Source: Candidatus Dadabacteria bacterium CSP1-2
Lineage (GTDB): Bacteria; Desulfobacterota_D; UBA1144; Nemesobacterales; CSP1-2
Assembly: GCA_001443445.1 (NCBI GenBank)
Contig: LDXN01000022.1
Coordinates: 1-43,031 of the forward strand
Direction: 5' to 3'
Length of the DNA stretch: 43,031 bases
In this document: positions 7,292-15,375 of the stretch, one piece after another
How the letters are laid out: each line of letters opens with the position of its first letter
Position numbering within the stretch: position 1 is the stretch's first letter
Position numbers and translations under genes: made by a program
Notes under the pieces: model-generated
The model's input: only the letters and a program-made list of their open reading frames with translations
Database searches by the model: none
What the model was told of the DNA's origin: nothing

Positions 7292-8482
7292 TTACCCCCT
7301 TGGCTTTCTCTCTTTTTTCTCAAAAATTATCCGCAGCATTTCATCTTGATACTTGGCTTCTTTGACTGGAAGGTCAGCTAAAAATCTTGGAAGGAGTATG
7401 TTACGGCGATGGTTCTCGATTTGTATTGTAAGTTCATCCTTGATTTGAAAGAGCTTAATTTCCTCCTTAGATACGAATGGCAGTTTTAAAAGCAACTGGT
7501 AGGAACCCCCTTCTTTTATTATTTCATAAGGTTTCCCTTTGAAAAAGATGCGAATCGGGTCCTTCTTTGAAAAAAGATTTAGACCAAACTCCTCAAGCGA
7601 ATTCATACCTAAAACCTCCTTCGAGAACAACTTTGCTTCAAAGGTTGGAATTGGGCTGAATAGCTCCTCCACCTCTTCTCTATAGCCAAGTTGGGTTTTT
7701 TTCCATTCCTCAAAAAATGGGTGCTCCAATTCTTTAGGCATAGTTCTATTAATAATGACTGAATCCACTGGATAACCGTATAAGTTCAGATAAGTATAAG
7801 CCCTTTGAGTCTCTTTAATAACCATCTTCTCCAAATTTAGTACTAAGCGGATGGAGGTAATTTCCGGATTAGAGAATGTATTATGGATAGAGTCAAGCTT
7901 ATCGAATAGTTCCTCTATAGCATCATATGTGTGATCCTCGGGGAGGGGCATGTCCGTTACAACCTTCATTGCTGGTCTTATTACTTTTATCACTTTTCTC
8001 TCTATAGGAAATACCTTAACTATCCACCACCTTGCAACATCGGGTAGCGAGAGCAACCTTAAAGTCTCTCCTGTTGGAGCACTATCCACTATGATTACAT
8101 CGTATAACTCGTCCTGGAAGTGGTGATAGACCCAGAGAAAGGATGATACCTCCTCCATTCCTGGAAGTATGCTAAACTCCTCTGTTAGAATCTCATCTAC
8201 TTTTAACCACCTGAGTAAAGATTGAAGGTACTCTGTTAGCTTTCCCCAATATTTTTCTACTGAATAATAAACATCTACCTCTTGAGCAAAAAGGTTTGGC
8301 ATTATTTCCTTCGGTTCAGGGCCTAGTTCCATATCAAAAGAATCTCCTAAGCTATGGGCGGCATCTGTTGAGATAACAAGGACTTTATATCCCTTTTTTG
8401 CCGCTAAAAGGGCAGTGGCCGCCGCCACTGTAGTTTTTCCAACACCGCCTTTTCCAGTATATAAAATTATTCTTTTTGCCAT
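7292..8482 (-). CDS. ArsA-family ATPase with C-terminal HSP20-like domain
   Basis: This 396-residue protein has the deviant Walker A GKGGVGKTT (10-18), the switch STDAAHSLGD (38-47) and VIIVDSAPTGETLRLL, all standard for ArsA/Get3 ATPases. The last 90 residues (from about 305, with GGSYQLLLKLPFVSKEEIKL and LADLPVKEAKYQDEMLRI) resemble the ArsA-HSP20 domain, a small-heat-shock-like fold. No arsB or arsR is nearby and the Cys metal site of true arsenite pumps is not visible. A role in client handling or membrane-protein targeting is as likely as arsenite efflux. It precedes the small lipoprotein-like gene at 6936-7199 in the same direction. Confidence 0.85.
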   Translation of the reverse strand: MAKRIILYTGKGGVGKTTVAAATALLAAKKGYKVLVISTDAAHSLGDSFDMELGPEPKEIMPNLFAQEVDVYYSVEKYWGKLTEYLQSLLRWLKVDEILTEEFSILPGMEEVSSFLWVYHHFQDELYDVIIVDSAPTGETLRLLSLPDVARWWIVKVFPIERKVIKVIRPAMKVVTDMPLPEDHTYDAIEELFDKLDSIHNTFSNPEITSIRLVLNLEKMVIKETQRAYTYLNLYGYPVDSVIINRTMPKELEHPFFEEWKKTQLGYREEVEELFSPIPTFEAKLFSKEVLGMNSLEEFGLNLFSKKDPIRIFFKGKPYEIIKEGGSYQLLLKLPFVSKEEIKLFQIKDELTIQIENHRRNILLPRFLADLPVKEAKYQDEMLRIIFEKKERKPRG

Positions 8483-8714
8483 TTATTTTTACACCTACAG
8501 AATTATATCTTAAGCATTGCACTCAATATAAGATTAGAGTAAGGATACATTAATTCGTCAGAAATCCAGATTTGCTATATAATGCAATAGTTAATTTATA
8601 TAAAACTTACATTTCAAAACCGAGGAATTTGACAAAATCAAATAATATGTTGAAATTAATGCTCAATTTCAGAATTTATTTTGACCACGAACATTATTCA
8701 AGGAGCAACAATAA

Positions 8715-9002
8715 ATGATTTCTCAAGCAAGCGAAGCACTTCTCGGAAGTGTATATGGAGAAGATAACGACCAGATTATAGAGGTTGTCGTAAAGGAAGA
8801 AGAGAATAGGTTTGAAATACGCCTACTCAACTATGGGGAAGGTTTAGGTTGGTATGTGCAAAAAACCCTACCTATTGATTCTAATCAGGCGGAGGCACTG
8901 GTTAAAATCCTTTCTAAGACAAATAATCCTACCGAAAAGAAGCTAATAAGGCACGATGATATATCAACTTTTGGAAAGGTAATAAGACTCCCATTAGCTT
9001 AG
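8715..9002 (+). CDS. Conserved-looking small protein of unknown function
   Basis: A 95-residue soluble protein, not recognised. It contains an alternating polar beta-rich stretch (DNDQIIEVVVKEEENRFEIR) then GLGWYVQKTLPID and a helix with Ala/Glu. No signal peptide, Cys pair or nucleotide motif. AAGGAGCAAC before ATG 8715 is a good ribosome binding site, and a strong hairpin terminator follows at 9038-9061, so it looks like a genuine single-gene unit. Confidence 0.65.
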   Translation: MISQASEALLGSVYGEDNDQIIEVVVKEEENRFEIRLLNYGEGLGWYVQKTLPIDSNQAEALVKILSKTNNPTEKKLIRHDDISTFGKVIRLPLA

Positions 9003-9037
9003 AATACTTTTCTTAAATACATTTTAATTAAATGTAG

Positions 9038-9061
9038 CGGAGGACTTCAGTCCTCCGTTTT
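9038..9061 (+). terminator. Rho-independent terminator
   Basis: CGGAGGAC-TTCA-GTCCTCCG, a perfect 8-bp stem followed by TTTT, lies 36 bases after the stop of the gene at 8715-9002. Its arms also fit the window's G-rich palindrome class, so a repeat may have been recruited as a terminator. Confidence 0.7.
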
Positions 9062-9097
9062 AATTGTCATTCCCGCGTGTTTCAAGCGGGGATCCAG

Positions 9098-9125
9098 GTA
9101 AAGACGCAAAATCTTGCGTCTCTAC
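9098..9125. repeat. Palindromic repeat with GTA...CTAC ends
   Basis: GTAA, then AGACGCAA-AATC-TTGCGTCT, then CTAC. Same architecture as the units at 5968-6127, 17353-17380 and 24784-24811, with a different inner palindrome. Confidence 0.65.
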
Positions 9126-9224
9126 AAATAGATGCCCGATTAATGCACTCGGGCATGACATGCAACAATTCTAAAGAAAACCGCTACAATTCTTTTCTAA
9201 TGCCGATTTCTCGTTAAATTAAAT

Positions 9225-9256
9225 AAAATAGGCGGGCACTCACTCCCGCCTATTTT
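9225..9256. terminator. Bidirectional terminator
   Basis: AAAATAGGCGGG (9225-9236) and CCCGCCTATTTT (9245-9256) form a perfect 12-bp stem around an 8-base loop, with T-rich tails in both directions. It sits between the plus-strand gene ending at 9002 and the minus-strand gene ending at 9302 and can serve both. Confidence 0.75.
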
Positions 9257-9301
9257 AAGAAAGTTAGAACCTGCTAAGATTTTACAAGAAAAGGAATTTT
9301 G

Positions 9302-9757
9302 TTATTTCACCCTAAAGGTCAGTTCTTTGTCTTTAACCCTTATCTTCTTTAATTCAAGGAGTTTTTCAAGCTCTTCACAATCCTTCTTTTCAGTCTCGAC
9401 AAAATTCTCAACCATAACCCGAAGTGGTGTGTCATCCTGAACCATTTTTAAAAGGGATTCATAATGCTCATAAACCTCTCTTGCAAGTGCGAGGTCCTGT
9501 TTTAACATTTCCACTAGATCTGATGCTTGCTTTACTGGCGCTGGCTCTACTGTAGGAAGCCCTCCCAGAGCAACAATCTTATCCCCAAGTATCTTTGCAT
9601 GCTTAAACGATTCCTCAGCATGATCACGTAGCATCGGCGCTATTGATTCTCTAAAAAGCCCTTGAACAAGAAAGCTGTGTTGAAGCCCTTGGATGACACT
9701 AGCGTATTCAAGAGAAAGCGCTTTATTTAGCTCGTCAATTACCTTCTGAACGTTCAT
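9302..9757 (-). CDS. Ferritin-like / bacterioferritin-type di-iron protein
   Basis: About 151 residues, almost all helical, matching a four-helix ferritin-like bundle. Likely di-iron ligands: Glu in SLEYASV, Glu and His in HAEESFKHAKIL, Glu in AREVYEHYESL and Glu in FVETEKKDCEELEKLL. The family stores iron or detoxifies peroxide or oxygen. AAGGAGGAG precedes two adjacent ATGs; ATG 9757 has the better 5-base spacing from the Shine-Dalgarno, so I prefer it to 9760. The heme Met of true bacterioferritin is not obvious. Single gene, ended by the terminator at 9225-9256. Confidence 0.82.
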   Translation of the reverse strand: MNVQKVIDELNKALSLEYASVIQGLQHSFLVQGLFRESIAPMLRDHAEESFKHAKILGDKIVALGGLPTVEPAPVKQASDLVEMLKQDLALAREVYEHYESLLKMVQDDTPLRVMVENFVETEKKDCEELEKLLELKKIRVKDKELTFRVK

Positions 9758-9848
9758 CATCTCCTCCTTATTATTAACTGTCTATGAAGACATTTTACAA
9801 ATTTATTGCAACTATTGCAAGGTTCTTTTCAAGGTTTATTAAACAGAA

Positions 9849-10619
9849 CTATTCCTCAATTATAGCTACCGGCCTTACCCAGCCAGCGCTTCCACCGAGA
9901 ATCTTTATAGGAAAACAAGCCACCTTGAATCCATAAGGTGGAAGTAGATCTAAATTAGTAAGTTTTTCAATCTGACAATATTCCTTTTCAATCCCAGCAA
10001 AGTGTGCGCCCCAGAGAACAGTGCTATCACCAGTTCTTTTAAACTCCTCCACCATTGCCGCAAAGGGTCTATCCCATCCTGCAGAGTCCGTTCCCATTAC
10101 CTTAACCCCCTGATTACAAAGCCAGAGTGTAGACTCCCTTCCCAAACCAGGAAACTTAGACCAGTAATCCATCGTCTCCCATAATTTGTCTGCTCCTGTC
10201 ATAACAAGGACAATATCAAATGGCTTAATCTTGTATGAGATTTTATCCAGTGCTTCTTCTAAATCAGATACGGTGATTAGTTCTCCTGGTTTCTTATGCC
10301 TCATATCTATTACAACGCCATCTCCGTAAAACCACTCAACGGGAACCTCGTCTATTGTTTTCGCCTTCTTCCCCTCAGAGGTAGGATGATAGTGCCAGGG
10401 CGCATCAATGTGCGTCCCTACATGAGTGCCAAGGGTAACGTAGTCATTAGCCCAGCCTAGACCTTTTGGAAGGTCCTCTCTTCTGCACTGAAACCGCATC
10501 ATCATATACTCAGCAGTTTCATGATGCTCCTCATGTTTTATTTGGAGAAGCTGATGTTCAGGGCCCGGTGCGGGTTCAATCTTTAGACTTAAATCAATGA
10601 GCCTTGTCTTTTTTTGCAT
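9849..10619 (-). CDS. Cyclase-family metal-dependent hydrolase (kynurenine formamidase-like)
   Basis: The 256-residue protein carries the family motif HxGTHxDxP as HVGTHIDAP (66-74), which binds the metal ion. Other landmarks are LIDLSLKIEP at the start, DIVLVMTGAD, GVKVMGTDSAGWDRP and LTNLDLLPPYGFKVACFPI near the end. Members hydrolyse amides or lactone-like substrates such as N-formylkynurenine; with no kynurenine-pathway neighbours the substrate cannot be named. The extended middle (YWSKFPGLGRESTLWL) points to the larger subgroup of the family. The ribosome binding site is weak. It ends 89 bases upstream of the ferritin-like gene in the same direction. Confidence 0.85.
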   Translation of the reverse strand: MQKKTRLIDLSLKIEPAPGPEHQLLQIKHEEHHETAEYMMMRFQCRREDLPKGLGWANDYVTLGTHVGTHIDAPWHYHPTSEGKKAKTIDEVPVEWFYGDGVVIDMRHKKPGELITVSDLEEALDKISYKIKPFDIVLVMTGADKLWETMDYWSKFPGLGRESTLWLCNQGVKVMGTDSAGWDRPFAAMVEEFKRTGDSTVLWGAHFAGIEKEYCQIEKLTNLDLLPPYGFKVACFPIKILGGSAGWVRPVAIIEE

Positions 10620-10954
10620 AGGTCTAATTTATATGCGAATTAAGGTTTATCAATAGCCTCCGACGAACGCGGGACGTCTGGTCTGAGCTCGAGGAAGACT
10701 TTCGAGTCCGGGATTCAAAGGCGGGGTTAGGCCTACACAATCACTATCCCGCTCTCAAGGGCGGTGTTGGAAAACACCGCCTATCGTACGCAACTCTTTT
10801 TCCTTTCGCTAGGCGGGACTTTCCAGTCCCGTCCTTCGACAAGCTGAGGATGGGCATCTGCTCATGCTGGGTTAGAAAACCCTACCTATCGGTAATTCGA
10901 AATTCTACTTACTTTGTCATAACAGTAGCCATTCCAAATTTACAAATAACTTGC
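10620..10954. repeat. Mosaic of G-rich palindromic repeats; no gene
   Basis: This gene-free region is largely made of palindromes: GCGGTGTT-GGAA-AACACCGC at 10761-10780; GGGAC-TTTCCA-GTCCC near 10816-10831; and GGGTTAGAAAACCC near 10869-10882. Units are joined by CTATCG or TAGGCGGG. The same building style recurs right of the tRNA at 11300-11410. A TTCGACAAGCTGAGGATGGG-type repeat is embedded at about 10834. Confidence 0.65.
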
Positions 10955-10983
10955 TTGACAGGAATATAACGGGGCTTTAAAAT
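10955..10983 (+). promoter_or_regulatory. Consensus-like sigma70 promoter
   Basis: TTGACA (10955-10960), exactly 17 bases, then TAAAAT (10978-10983). The hairpin AACGGGGC/GCCCCGTT (10968-10991) spans its spacer and -10 region. The expected start of transcription is next to the ATG at 10992, so translation of the stump gene would be leaderless. Confidence 0.55.
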
Positions 10984-10991
10984 GCCCCGTT

Positions 10992-11151
10992 ATGAACAGG
11001 TTTATTATTTCGTTATGCTTCGCAGTTGTACTTTTCTTTTCAACATCTTTTGCAACACAAGATGAGAATGACGAGGATTCAAAGGATAGAAAGTTTGTTG
11101 CTGTGCCCTCAGGCGAGGTTATCAACAAAGACTACTTTGCTTTTGGTGATA
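10992..11151 (+). pseudogene. 5' stump of an exported protein, truncated at the tRNA-Leu 3' end
   Basis: The frame gives a convincing signal peptide (MNRFIISLCFAVVLFFSTS, then FATQDENDED) and about 30 mature residues with VPSGEVINKDYFAFGD. That segment resembles the start of exported bactofilin-like/polymer-forming proteins (VPAGEVINGDYFAxG type), from memory. The frame then enters the CCA end of the antisense tRNA-Leu and ends at 11267 in non-protein sequence. I read it as a gene beheaded at its 3' side by an event at the tRNA end. It has a near-consensus promoter. A small real peptide cannot be excluded. Confidence 0.45.
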
Positions 11152-11238
11152 TGGTGCCGAAGGCGGGACTCGAACCCGCACGCCATAACTGGCACTGCCC
11201 CCTCAAGACAGCGCGTCTACCAGTTCCGCCACTTCGGC
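11152..11238 (-). tRNA. tRNA-Leu(GAG)
   Basis: On the minus strand, the acceptor arms GCCGAAG (5', 11238-11232) and CTTCGGC (3') pair perfectly, followed by discriminator A and an encoded CCA at 11152-11154. The long variable arm typical of tRNA-Leu is present, GGTTCGAGTCC forms the T arm, and GGTAGACGCG lies in the D region. The anticodon stem CTGTC/GGCAG frames the loop TTGAGGG, giving anticodon GAG (reads CUC/CUU). The gene is complete. Confidence 0.95.
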
Positions 11239-11302
11239 AGTTTCTTTTTAACGAGAAATTAAATTAGCATACAGGCAAATAAGAAGCAAGTGACACGAGG
11301 GG

Positions 11303-11408
11303 TAGGCGGGGTTTTCTAACCCCGCACGCCAATGCGGAACAGGAATGTCCCGCCTATAGTTCTTTGATTTCAAGCGATACGATAGGCAGGGTTTTCTAAC
11401 ACTGCCTC
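11303..11408. repeat. G-rich palindromic repeats next to tRNA-Leu
   Basis: GCGGGG-TTTTCTAA-CCCCGC (11306-11325), a degenerate TGCGGAACAGGAATGTCCCGC unit split over 11333-11353, and GGCAGGGTTTTCTAACACTGCC near 11394-11406 lie between TAGGCGGG/CCCGCCTA ends. They match the class at 10620-10954 on the other side of the tRNA and the stump gene. Confidence 0.65.
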
Positions 11409-11414
11409 CAAATG

Positions 11415-12638
11415 CTAAGCTCCAAATTTCTGAAGCCTTCTTGCATGAGAAAGCATAAGGGTCATTGCATCTGTTGCCTTGAATATCCCAAGCTCTCCCT
11501 TAAGGCATTCCTTTTCAGAGAATCCTAAGCTCCCCCCACCACGAGTGTACGATGAATAGAGAAGGAAAGGTACGGGATGCCAGCTATGGGATTTCAAAAC
11601 AGCAGGCGTAGAATGATCACCCGTAACAACCAAAACATCAGGATTAAGTTTCAATATCTCAGGGACAAAGCTATCAAACTCTTCTATCACCTTAACCTTG
11701 CCCCAGAAGTTTCCATCCTCACCATAGCTGTCCGTCTTTTTCACATGAAAGTAGAAGAAATCGAATTCCTTAAAATGTCTCCTAAGCGTCTCTATTTCGC
11801 TTTTAATAGAGGTATCCTCCACTTCTAAAACCTCCATTCCAACAAGCTTTGCGACACCCCGATACATCGGATATGCAGCCGTGGTTGCAGCCTTTAATCC
11901 ATAAGCCTGAGAAAACTGTGGGAGATTAGGATATAGTGAAAAGCCTCGGAGAAGAAGGTAATTAGCCACTTTCTCATCTTTAATAACCCCTGCAGCTAGT
12001 TCGATAAATCTCTCGGCAATATGAGCTACCATTTGAGCCTCTTTCCTTCTTGGAGTTGGCTTAAGCGGGGCTTTTCCCTCCTTCTGAGGGTCTGTATCGG
12101 TAATATCATCTGCGCCTGGAGGAAGAGGCTCAGGAAATGTAAGTACCAAAACAAATCTATGCTCCATTCCAGATGTAATAGAAACCCTTACACCGTCAAT
12201 ACTTTGAATCCTTTCCCGAATCCTTTCGGCGATTCTTTTATTCTCTTCTGTCGGTATTCGCCCTCCCCTTCTGTCTACAACAATCGGCTTTCTTCCTTCA
12301 TATTTAGCTGTTGCGAAATTTCCACGAATTGCCACCTCACTGGGAGAGAGTTCGATTCCTAGCCCAAGTGCCTCTAAAACACCGCGGCCGATCTCATATT
12401 TAAGGGGATCATAGCCAAATAGCGCTAGATGAGAAGGACCGCTTCCTGGTGTAATACCACGTGCCACAGGGATATGAAGTCCACAGGCGCCACGCCTTGC
12501 AAGCTCATCCAGGTTTGGGGTAGAAGCCGCTTCAAGCTCAGTTTTTCCATCAAGTGGTAGTCCTCCAAGCCCATCTAATACACATAGAACTATCTTCGAA
12601 TCGTTTGGAATTAACAGATCGCGAATTATTTCCTGCAT
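11415..12638 (-). CDS. apgM: 2,3-bisphosphoglycerate-independent phosphoglycerate mutase, archaeal type
   Basis: ApgM interconverts 3- and 2-phosphoglycerate in glycolysis/gluconeogenesis using metal ions. The 407-residue form shows VLCVLDGLGGLP (metal Asp22), AASTPNLDELARRG, GITPGSGPSHLALFGYDP (the Ser region), VVDRRGGRIPTEEN, YFHVKKTDSYGEDGN and VVTGDHSTPAVLKSHSWHPV (metal Asp/His). Length and motifs fit the archaeal/Aquifex-type family, distinct from GpmI. The open frame extends 20 codons further upstream, but TAGGAG eight bases before ATG 12638 marks the start and the extension runs into a palindromic repeat. It follows the metallo-hydrolase gene in the same direction with the repeat at 12672-12726 between them. 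Confidence 0.9.
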   Translation of the reverse strand: MQEIIRDLLIPNDSKIVLCVLDGLGGLPLDGKTELEAASTPNLDELARRGACGLHIPVARGITPGSGPSHLALFGYDPLKYEIGRGVLEALGLGIELSPSEVAIRGNFATAKYEGRKPIVVDRRGGRIPTEENKRIAERIRERIQSIDGVRVSITSGMEHRFVLVLTFPEPLPPGADDITDTDPQKEGKAPLKPTPRRKEAQMVAHIAERFIELAAGVIKDEKVANYLLLRGFSLYPNLPQFSQAYGLKAATTAAYPMYRGVAKLVGMEVLEVEDTSIKSEIETLRRHFKEFDFFYFHVKKTDSYGEDGNFWGKVKVIEEFDSFVPEILKLNPDVLVVTGDHSTPAVLKSHSWHPVPFLLYSSYTRGGGSLGFSEKECLKGELGIFKATDAMTLMLSHARRLQKFGA

Positions 12639-12671
12639 TGAGTATGCTCCTATTTGGTTTTTGATTTTGAT

Positions 12672-12726
12672 GTAGGGAATGCACACCGTGCATTCCACGC
12701 CAGGGCTGTATATATGCAGCCCCTAC
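12672..12726. repeat. Double palindromic repeat with GTAG/CTAC ends
   Basis: GTAGG is followed by GAATGCAC-ACC-GTGCATTC, then GGGCTG-TATATAT-GCAGCCC, closing with CTAC. Two different inner palindromes lie within one GTAG...CTAC frame. It sits between two minus-strand genes. Confidence 0.65.
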
Positions 12727-12728
12727 AT

Positions 12729-13496
12729 CTATGCTTCATCAAGCTCAAATTCCATCCCATCGTAAGCAGGCATCATGCCCTCCGGAAGCACCCTAGAAAG
12801 CTCATCGTATTCTAGTTCATGCCCCATGTGTGTAAGAACCGCAAGCCTAGGCTCAATAATACGAGTACGTTCAACAGCTTGATCCACGCTAAAATGGGCT
12901 GAGTGAGGTGTATATCTCAAAGCATCTATTATGAGTAGGTCAAGCCCTCTTAGCTTCTTCACTGATTTTTCAGGAATTCCACTGCAGTCTGTAAGATAAG
13001 CCATCTTTCCTATTCTGTAACCAAATATTTGCCAATCTGCATGATGGATTTCTATCGGGGTTATTCTTATCCCATGAAAATCAAACTCATCCGTGACAGA
13101 TGTTATTTCCAGTTGCGGTTTACCTCCCGCCGCATATGAGCCATCGAATATATATCTGAAGTTCATTTTTATTGTTGAAACCGTTTGGGGGTTTCCATAG
13201 CAAGGTATTACCATTTTATTAACAAAGTTGTAAGTTCTAAGCTCGTCAATGCCGTGTGTATGGTCAGCATGTGAATGGGTATAGAGAACAGCGTCTATTC
13301 TTCTTATGTCGTGGCTTAAAGCCTGAAATCTGAGGTCGGTGGAGGTGTCTATTAGGATATTCTTTTTATGAGTTTGAACAAAAACCGAAGTCCTCGTTCT
13401 TTTATTTTTCGGATTATTTGATGTACAGGTAGAACAGTTACAGCCAATTATAGGGACACCGGTAGCAGTACCGCATCCAAGAATTATAACCCTCAT
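12729..13496 (-). CDS. MBL-fold metallo-hydrolase, PhnP-like
   Basis: The 255-residue protein has the metallo-beta-lactamase signature THSHADHTHGID (His74, His76, Asp78, His79), later EIHHADWQ, LTDCSG and VLTHMGHELEY. The N terminus LGCGTATGVPIIGCNCSTC, with Cys9, Cys19, Cys21 and Cys24, and NKRTRTSVFV are typical of PhnP-like phosphodiesterases, whose extra Zn site uses such cysteines. PhnP itself cleaves cyclic ribose phosphate in phosphonate breakdown; no phn genes are nearby, so the substrate is open. ATG 13496 is preferred; a TTG 12 codons upstream adds no conserved sequence. Neither start has a strong ribosome binding site. Confidence 0.83.
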   Translation of the reverse strand: MRVIILGCGTATGVPIIGCNCSTCTSNNPKNKRTRTSVFVQTHKKNILIDTSTDLRFQALSHDIRRIDAVLYTHSHADHTHGIDELRTYNFVNKMVIPCYGNPQTVSTIKMNFRYIFDGSYAAGGKPQLEITSVTDEFDFHGIRITPIEIHHADWQIFGYRIGKMAYLTDCSGIPEKSVKKLRGLDLLIIDALRYTPHSAHFSVDQAVERTRIIEPRLAVLTHMGHELEYDELSRVLPEGMMPAYDGMEFELDEA

Positions 13497-13638
13497 TTTG
13501 CAAAGTTTAGCACTTAGTCGCCCCCATTTCAAAAAACTTATCTAATAGTTAAATAATTAAAGGGCAAGGGCGCCTCGGGATAAGTATTAAAAAATTTTTT
13601 TAAAAGTTGTTTACAACGTCCTAAGAAACATTTATTAT

Positions 13639-15375
13639 TTGATTAAATTGAGCATTAGGCCCCTTATCCTAACGCTTCTTATCGCTTTAATTCTATTTCC
13701 CTACTCCCATCTATTGGCCGACCAGGGAAAGGACGAGATCCTTTTTCAAGATTCAATAACTCTTTATAAAAACCTACAAGGAGATCCTTCAAAAGTAAGC
13801 AACTATGAAATTTGGTTTACACTCGCACAGGCATTCTACAGCATTTACAGGACCTATCCTGATAGTCCTAATGCTCCAACTTCGTTATTCCTATCAGGAA
13901 AGCTTTATGAACAAATGGGCAACAGGTTTAATTCAAGGGAAAATCTAGAGAGGTCTATTGAACTCAATAGAGAATTTGTGCGGGTTTTTCCTGTTAGCAC
14001 CCTTGCCGACGATGCACAGCTTAGGATAGCAAGAATCCTCGAAGGTTGGGATAAGTCAGGGGCCTATATAGAATATGAGAAGGTTGTAAGAGAATATCCA
14101 AAAGGTGATATGGTTGAGATAGCTGGGAAAAAGCTTGATCAGTTTGCAGCGTATAAACCAAAAGAAAATAAAATTACAGAAGAAAGTATTGCGAAGGCTA
14201 AAACTCAAGATAATTCGAAAGGATTAGCCCACGTAAGCCAAATACGCCACTGGTCTACGGATGATTCTACAAGGGTTGTAATACACCTTGATAAGGAGAT
14301 GCCCTTCGACTCCCATCTCCTCAAACCCGACCCAGAAGGTGGTACGCCACCAAGGCTTTACGTTGATATAAAGGGCACCACTGTTAGCCTGACTCTTGAG
14401 ATGGAGCCAATCGAAAAAGGCTTGCTTGAGGACATTAAATTTGCAAGAAATACAGTGGACACCGTAAGAGTAGTGCTTTACATAAAAAGCTTCAAAAATT
14501 ATAAGGTTTTCCCACTACACGACCCTTTTAGAATCGTGATGGATATCTACGGCGATGAGATAAGTGGTGAAGCCATTGTGAAAGATAGAGAACTCGAAGA
14601 GGATAAGAGTCTTTCAGGTCTTCCGAAACTAGATGGAAAAGACATTTCAGCGCTGCGAGGGGCGCTTGGATTAAAAGTAAGAACCGTTGTGATAGACCCC
14701 GGACATGGAGGTCACGACCCAGGAGCTATTGGACCAACGGGGCTCAAGGAAAAGAATGTAACACTTGCTATTGCAAAAGCCCTAGCGAGAAAACTAGCGC
14801 AAGATGGGAGCGAATTCGGAATCACACGCGTCGTTCTTACGAGAGAAAATGACAGATTCATACCGCTTGAAGAAAGGACCGCTATAGCGAAAAAGGAAAG
14901 GGCTGATCTTTTTATATCAATTCACTGCAATGCCGCTAGGAATAATAATGCTCACGGTATAGAAACCTATGTACTAAGCTTCACAAATGACCCTCGTTCC
15001 CTAGAAGTTGCAGCCCGTGAGAACGTTACCACAACAAAAGGCATTAGTGACCTAAAAGATATTATTAAAAAGTACCTTCTCAACTCAAAGATTGACGAAT
15101 CTAAAAAGCTAGCATCACACGTTCAGAGTTACGTCACAACCAACGTAGCCAGGAAATACCAACCTGTGAAAAATAAAGGTGTAAAAAAAGCCCCCTTCAT
15201 AGTATTGATTGGCGCTGATGTTCCAAGCATACTTGTAGAAACATCATTCATTACAAACCCACGGGAAGAAAAAAGACTAAGGAATCCAGATTATCTAGAC
15301 GAAATTGCAGATGGTATATTTGCAGGCGTAAGACGCTACTCTAATGAAGTCGAAACCGCATCAGTAGCACAGTAA
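13639..15375 (+). CDS. N-acetylmuramoyl-L-alanine amidase with TPR-like and AMIN domains
   Basis: The 578-residue exported enzyme cuts the amide bond between muramic acid and the stem peptide. Order: signal peptide (1-28, LILTLLIALILF), a TPR-like helical region (about 55-172, with YRTYPDSPNAPTSLFLSGKL), an AMIN domain for envelope targeting (about 197-305) and a C-terminal Amidase_3 domain (about 347-570). Zn ligands: DPGHGG (His356), LKEKN (Glu371), SIHCNA (His429); catalytic Glu534 in ILVETSFITN. The likely start is TTG 13639, giving a full signal peptide; no better ATG exists upstream. It is AmiC-like but has an extra N-terminal repeat region, as in delta-proteobacterial-type amidases. 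Confidence 0.9.
   Translation: MIKLSIRPLILTLLIALILFPYSHLLADQGKDEILFQDSITLYKNLQGDPSKVSNYEIWFTLAQAFYSIYRTYPDSPNAPTSLFLSGKLYEQMGNRFNSRENLERSIELNREFVRVFPVSTLADDAQLRIARILEGWDKSGAYIEYEKVVREYPKGDMVEIAGKKLDQFAAYKPKENKITEESIAKAKTQDNSKGLAHVSQIRHWSTDDSTRVVIHLDKEMPFDSHLLKPDPEGGTPPRLYVDIKGTTVSLTLEMEPIEKGLLEDIKFARNTVDTVRVVLYIKSFKNYKVFPLHDPFRIVMDIYGDEISGEAIVKDRELEEDKSLSGLPKLDGKDISALRGALGLKVRTVVIDPGHGGHDPGAIGPTGLKEKNVTLAIAKALARKLAQDGSEFGITRVVLTRENDRFIPLEERTAIAKKERADLFISIHCNAARNNNAHGIETYVLSFTNDPRSLEVAARENVTTTKGISDLKDIIKKYLLNSKIDESKKLASHVQSYVTTNVARKYQPVKNKGVKKAPFIVLIGADVPSILVETSFITNPREEKRLRNPDYLDEIADGIFAGVRRYSNEVETASVAQ

Noticed and set aside
11026-11262. Frames extending through the tRNA-Leu
   Set aside because: The shared region is the antisense of a complete tRNA; only the stump before 11152 looks protein-like.
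12639-12698. N-terminal extension of apgM
   Set aside because: A good ribosome binding site precedes ATG 12638, and the extension runs into a palindromic repeat.
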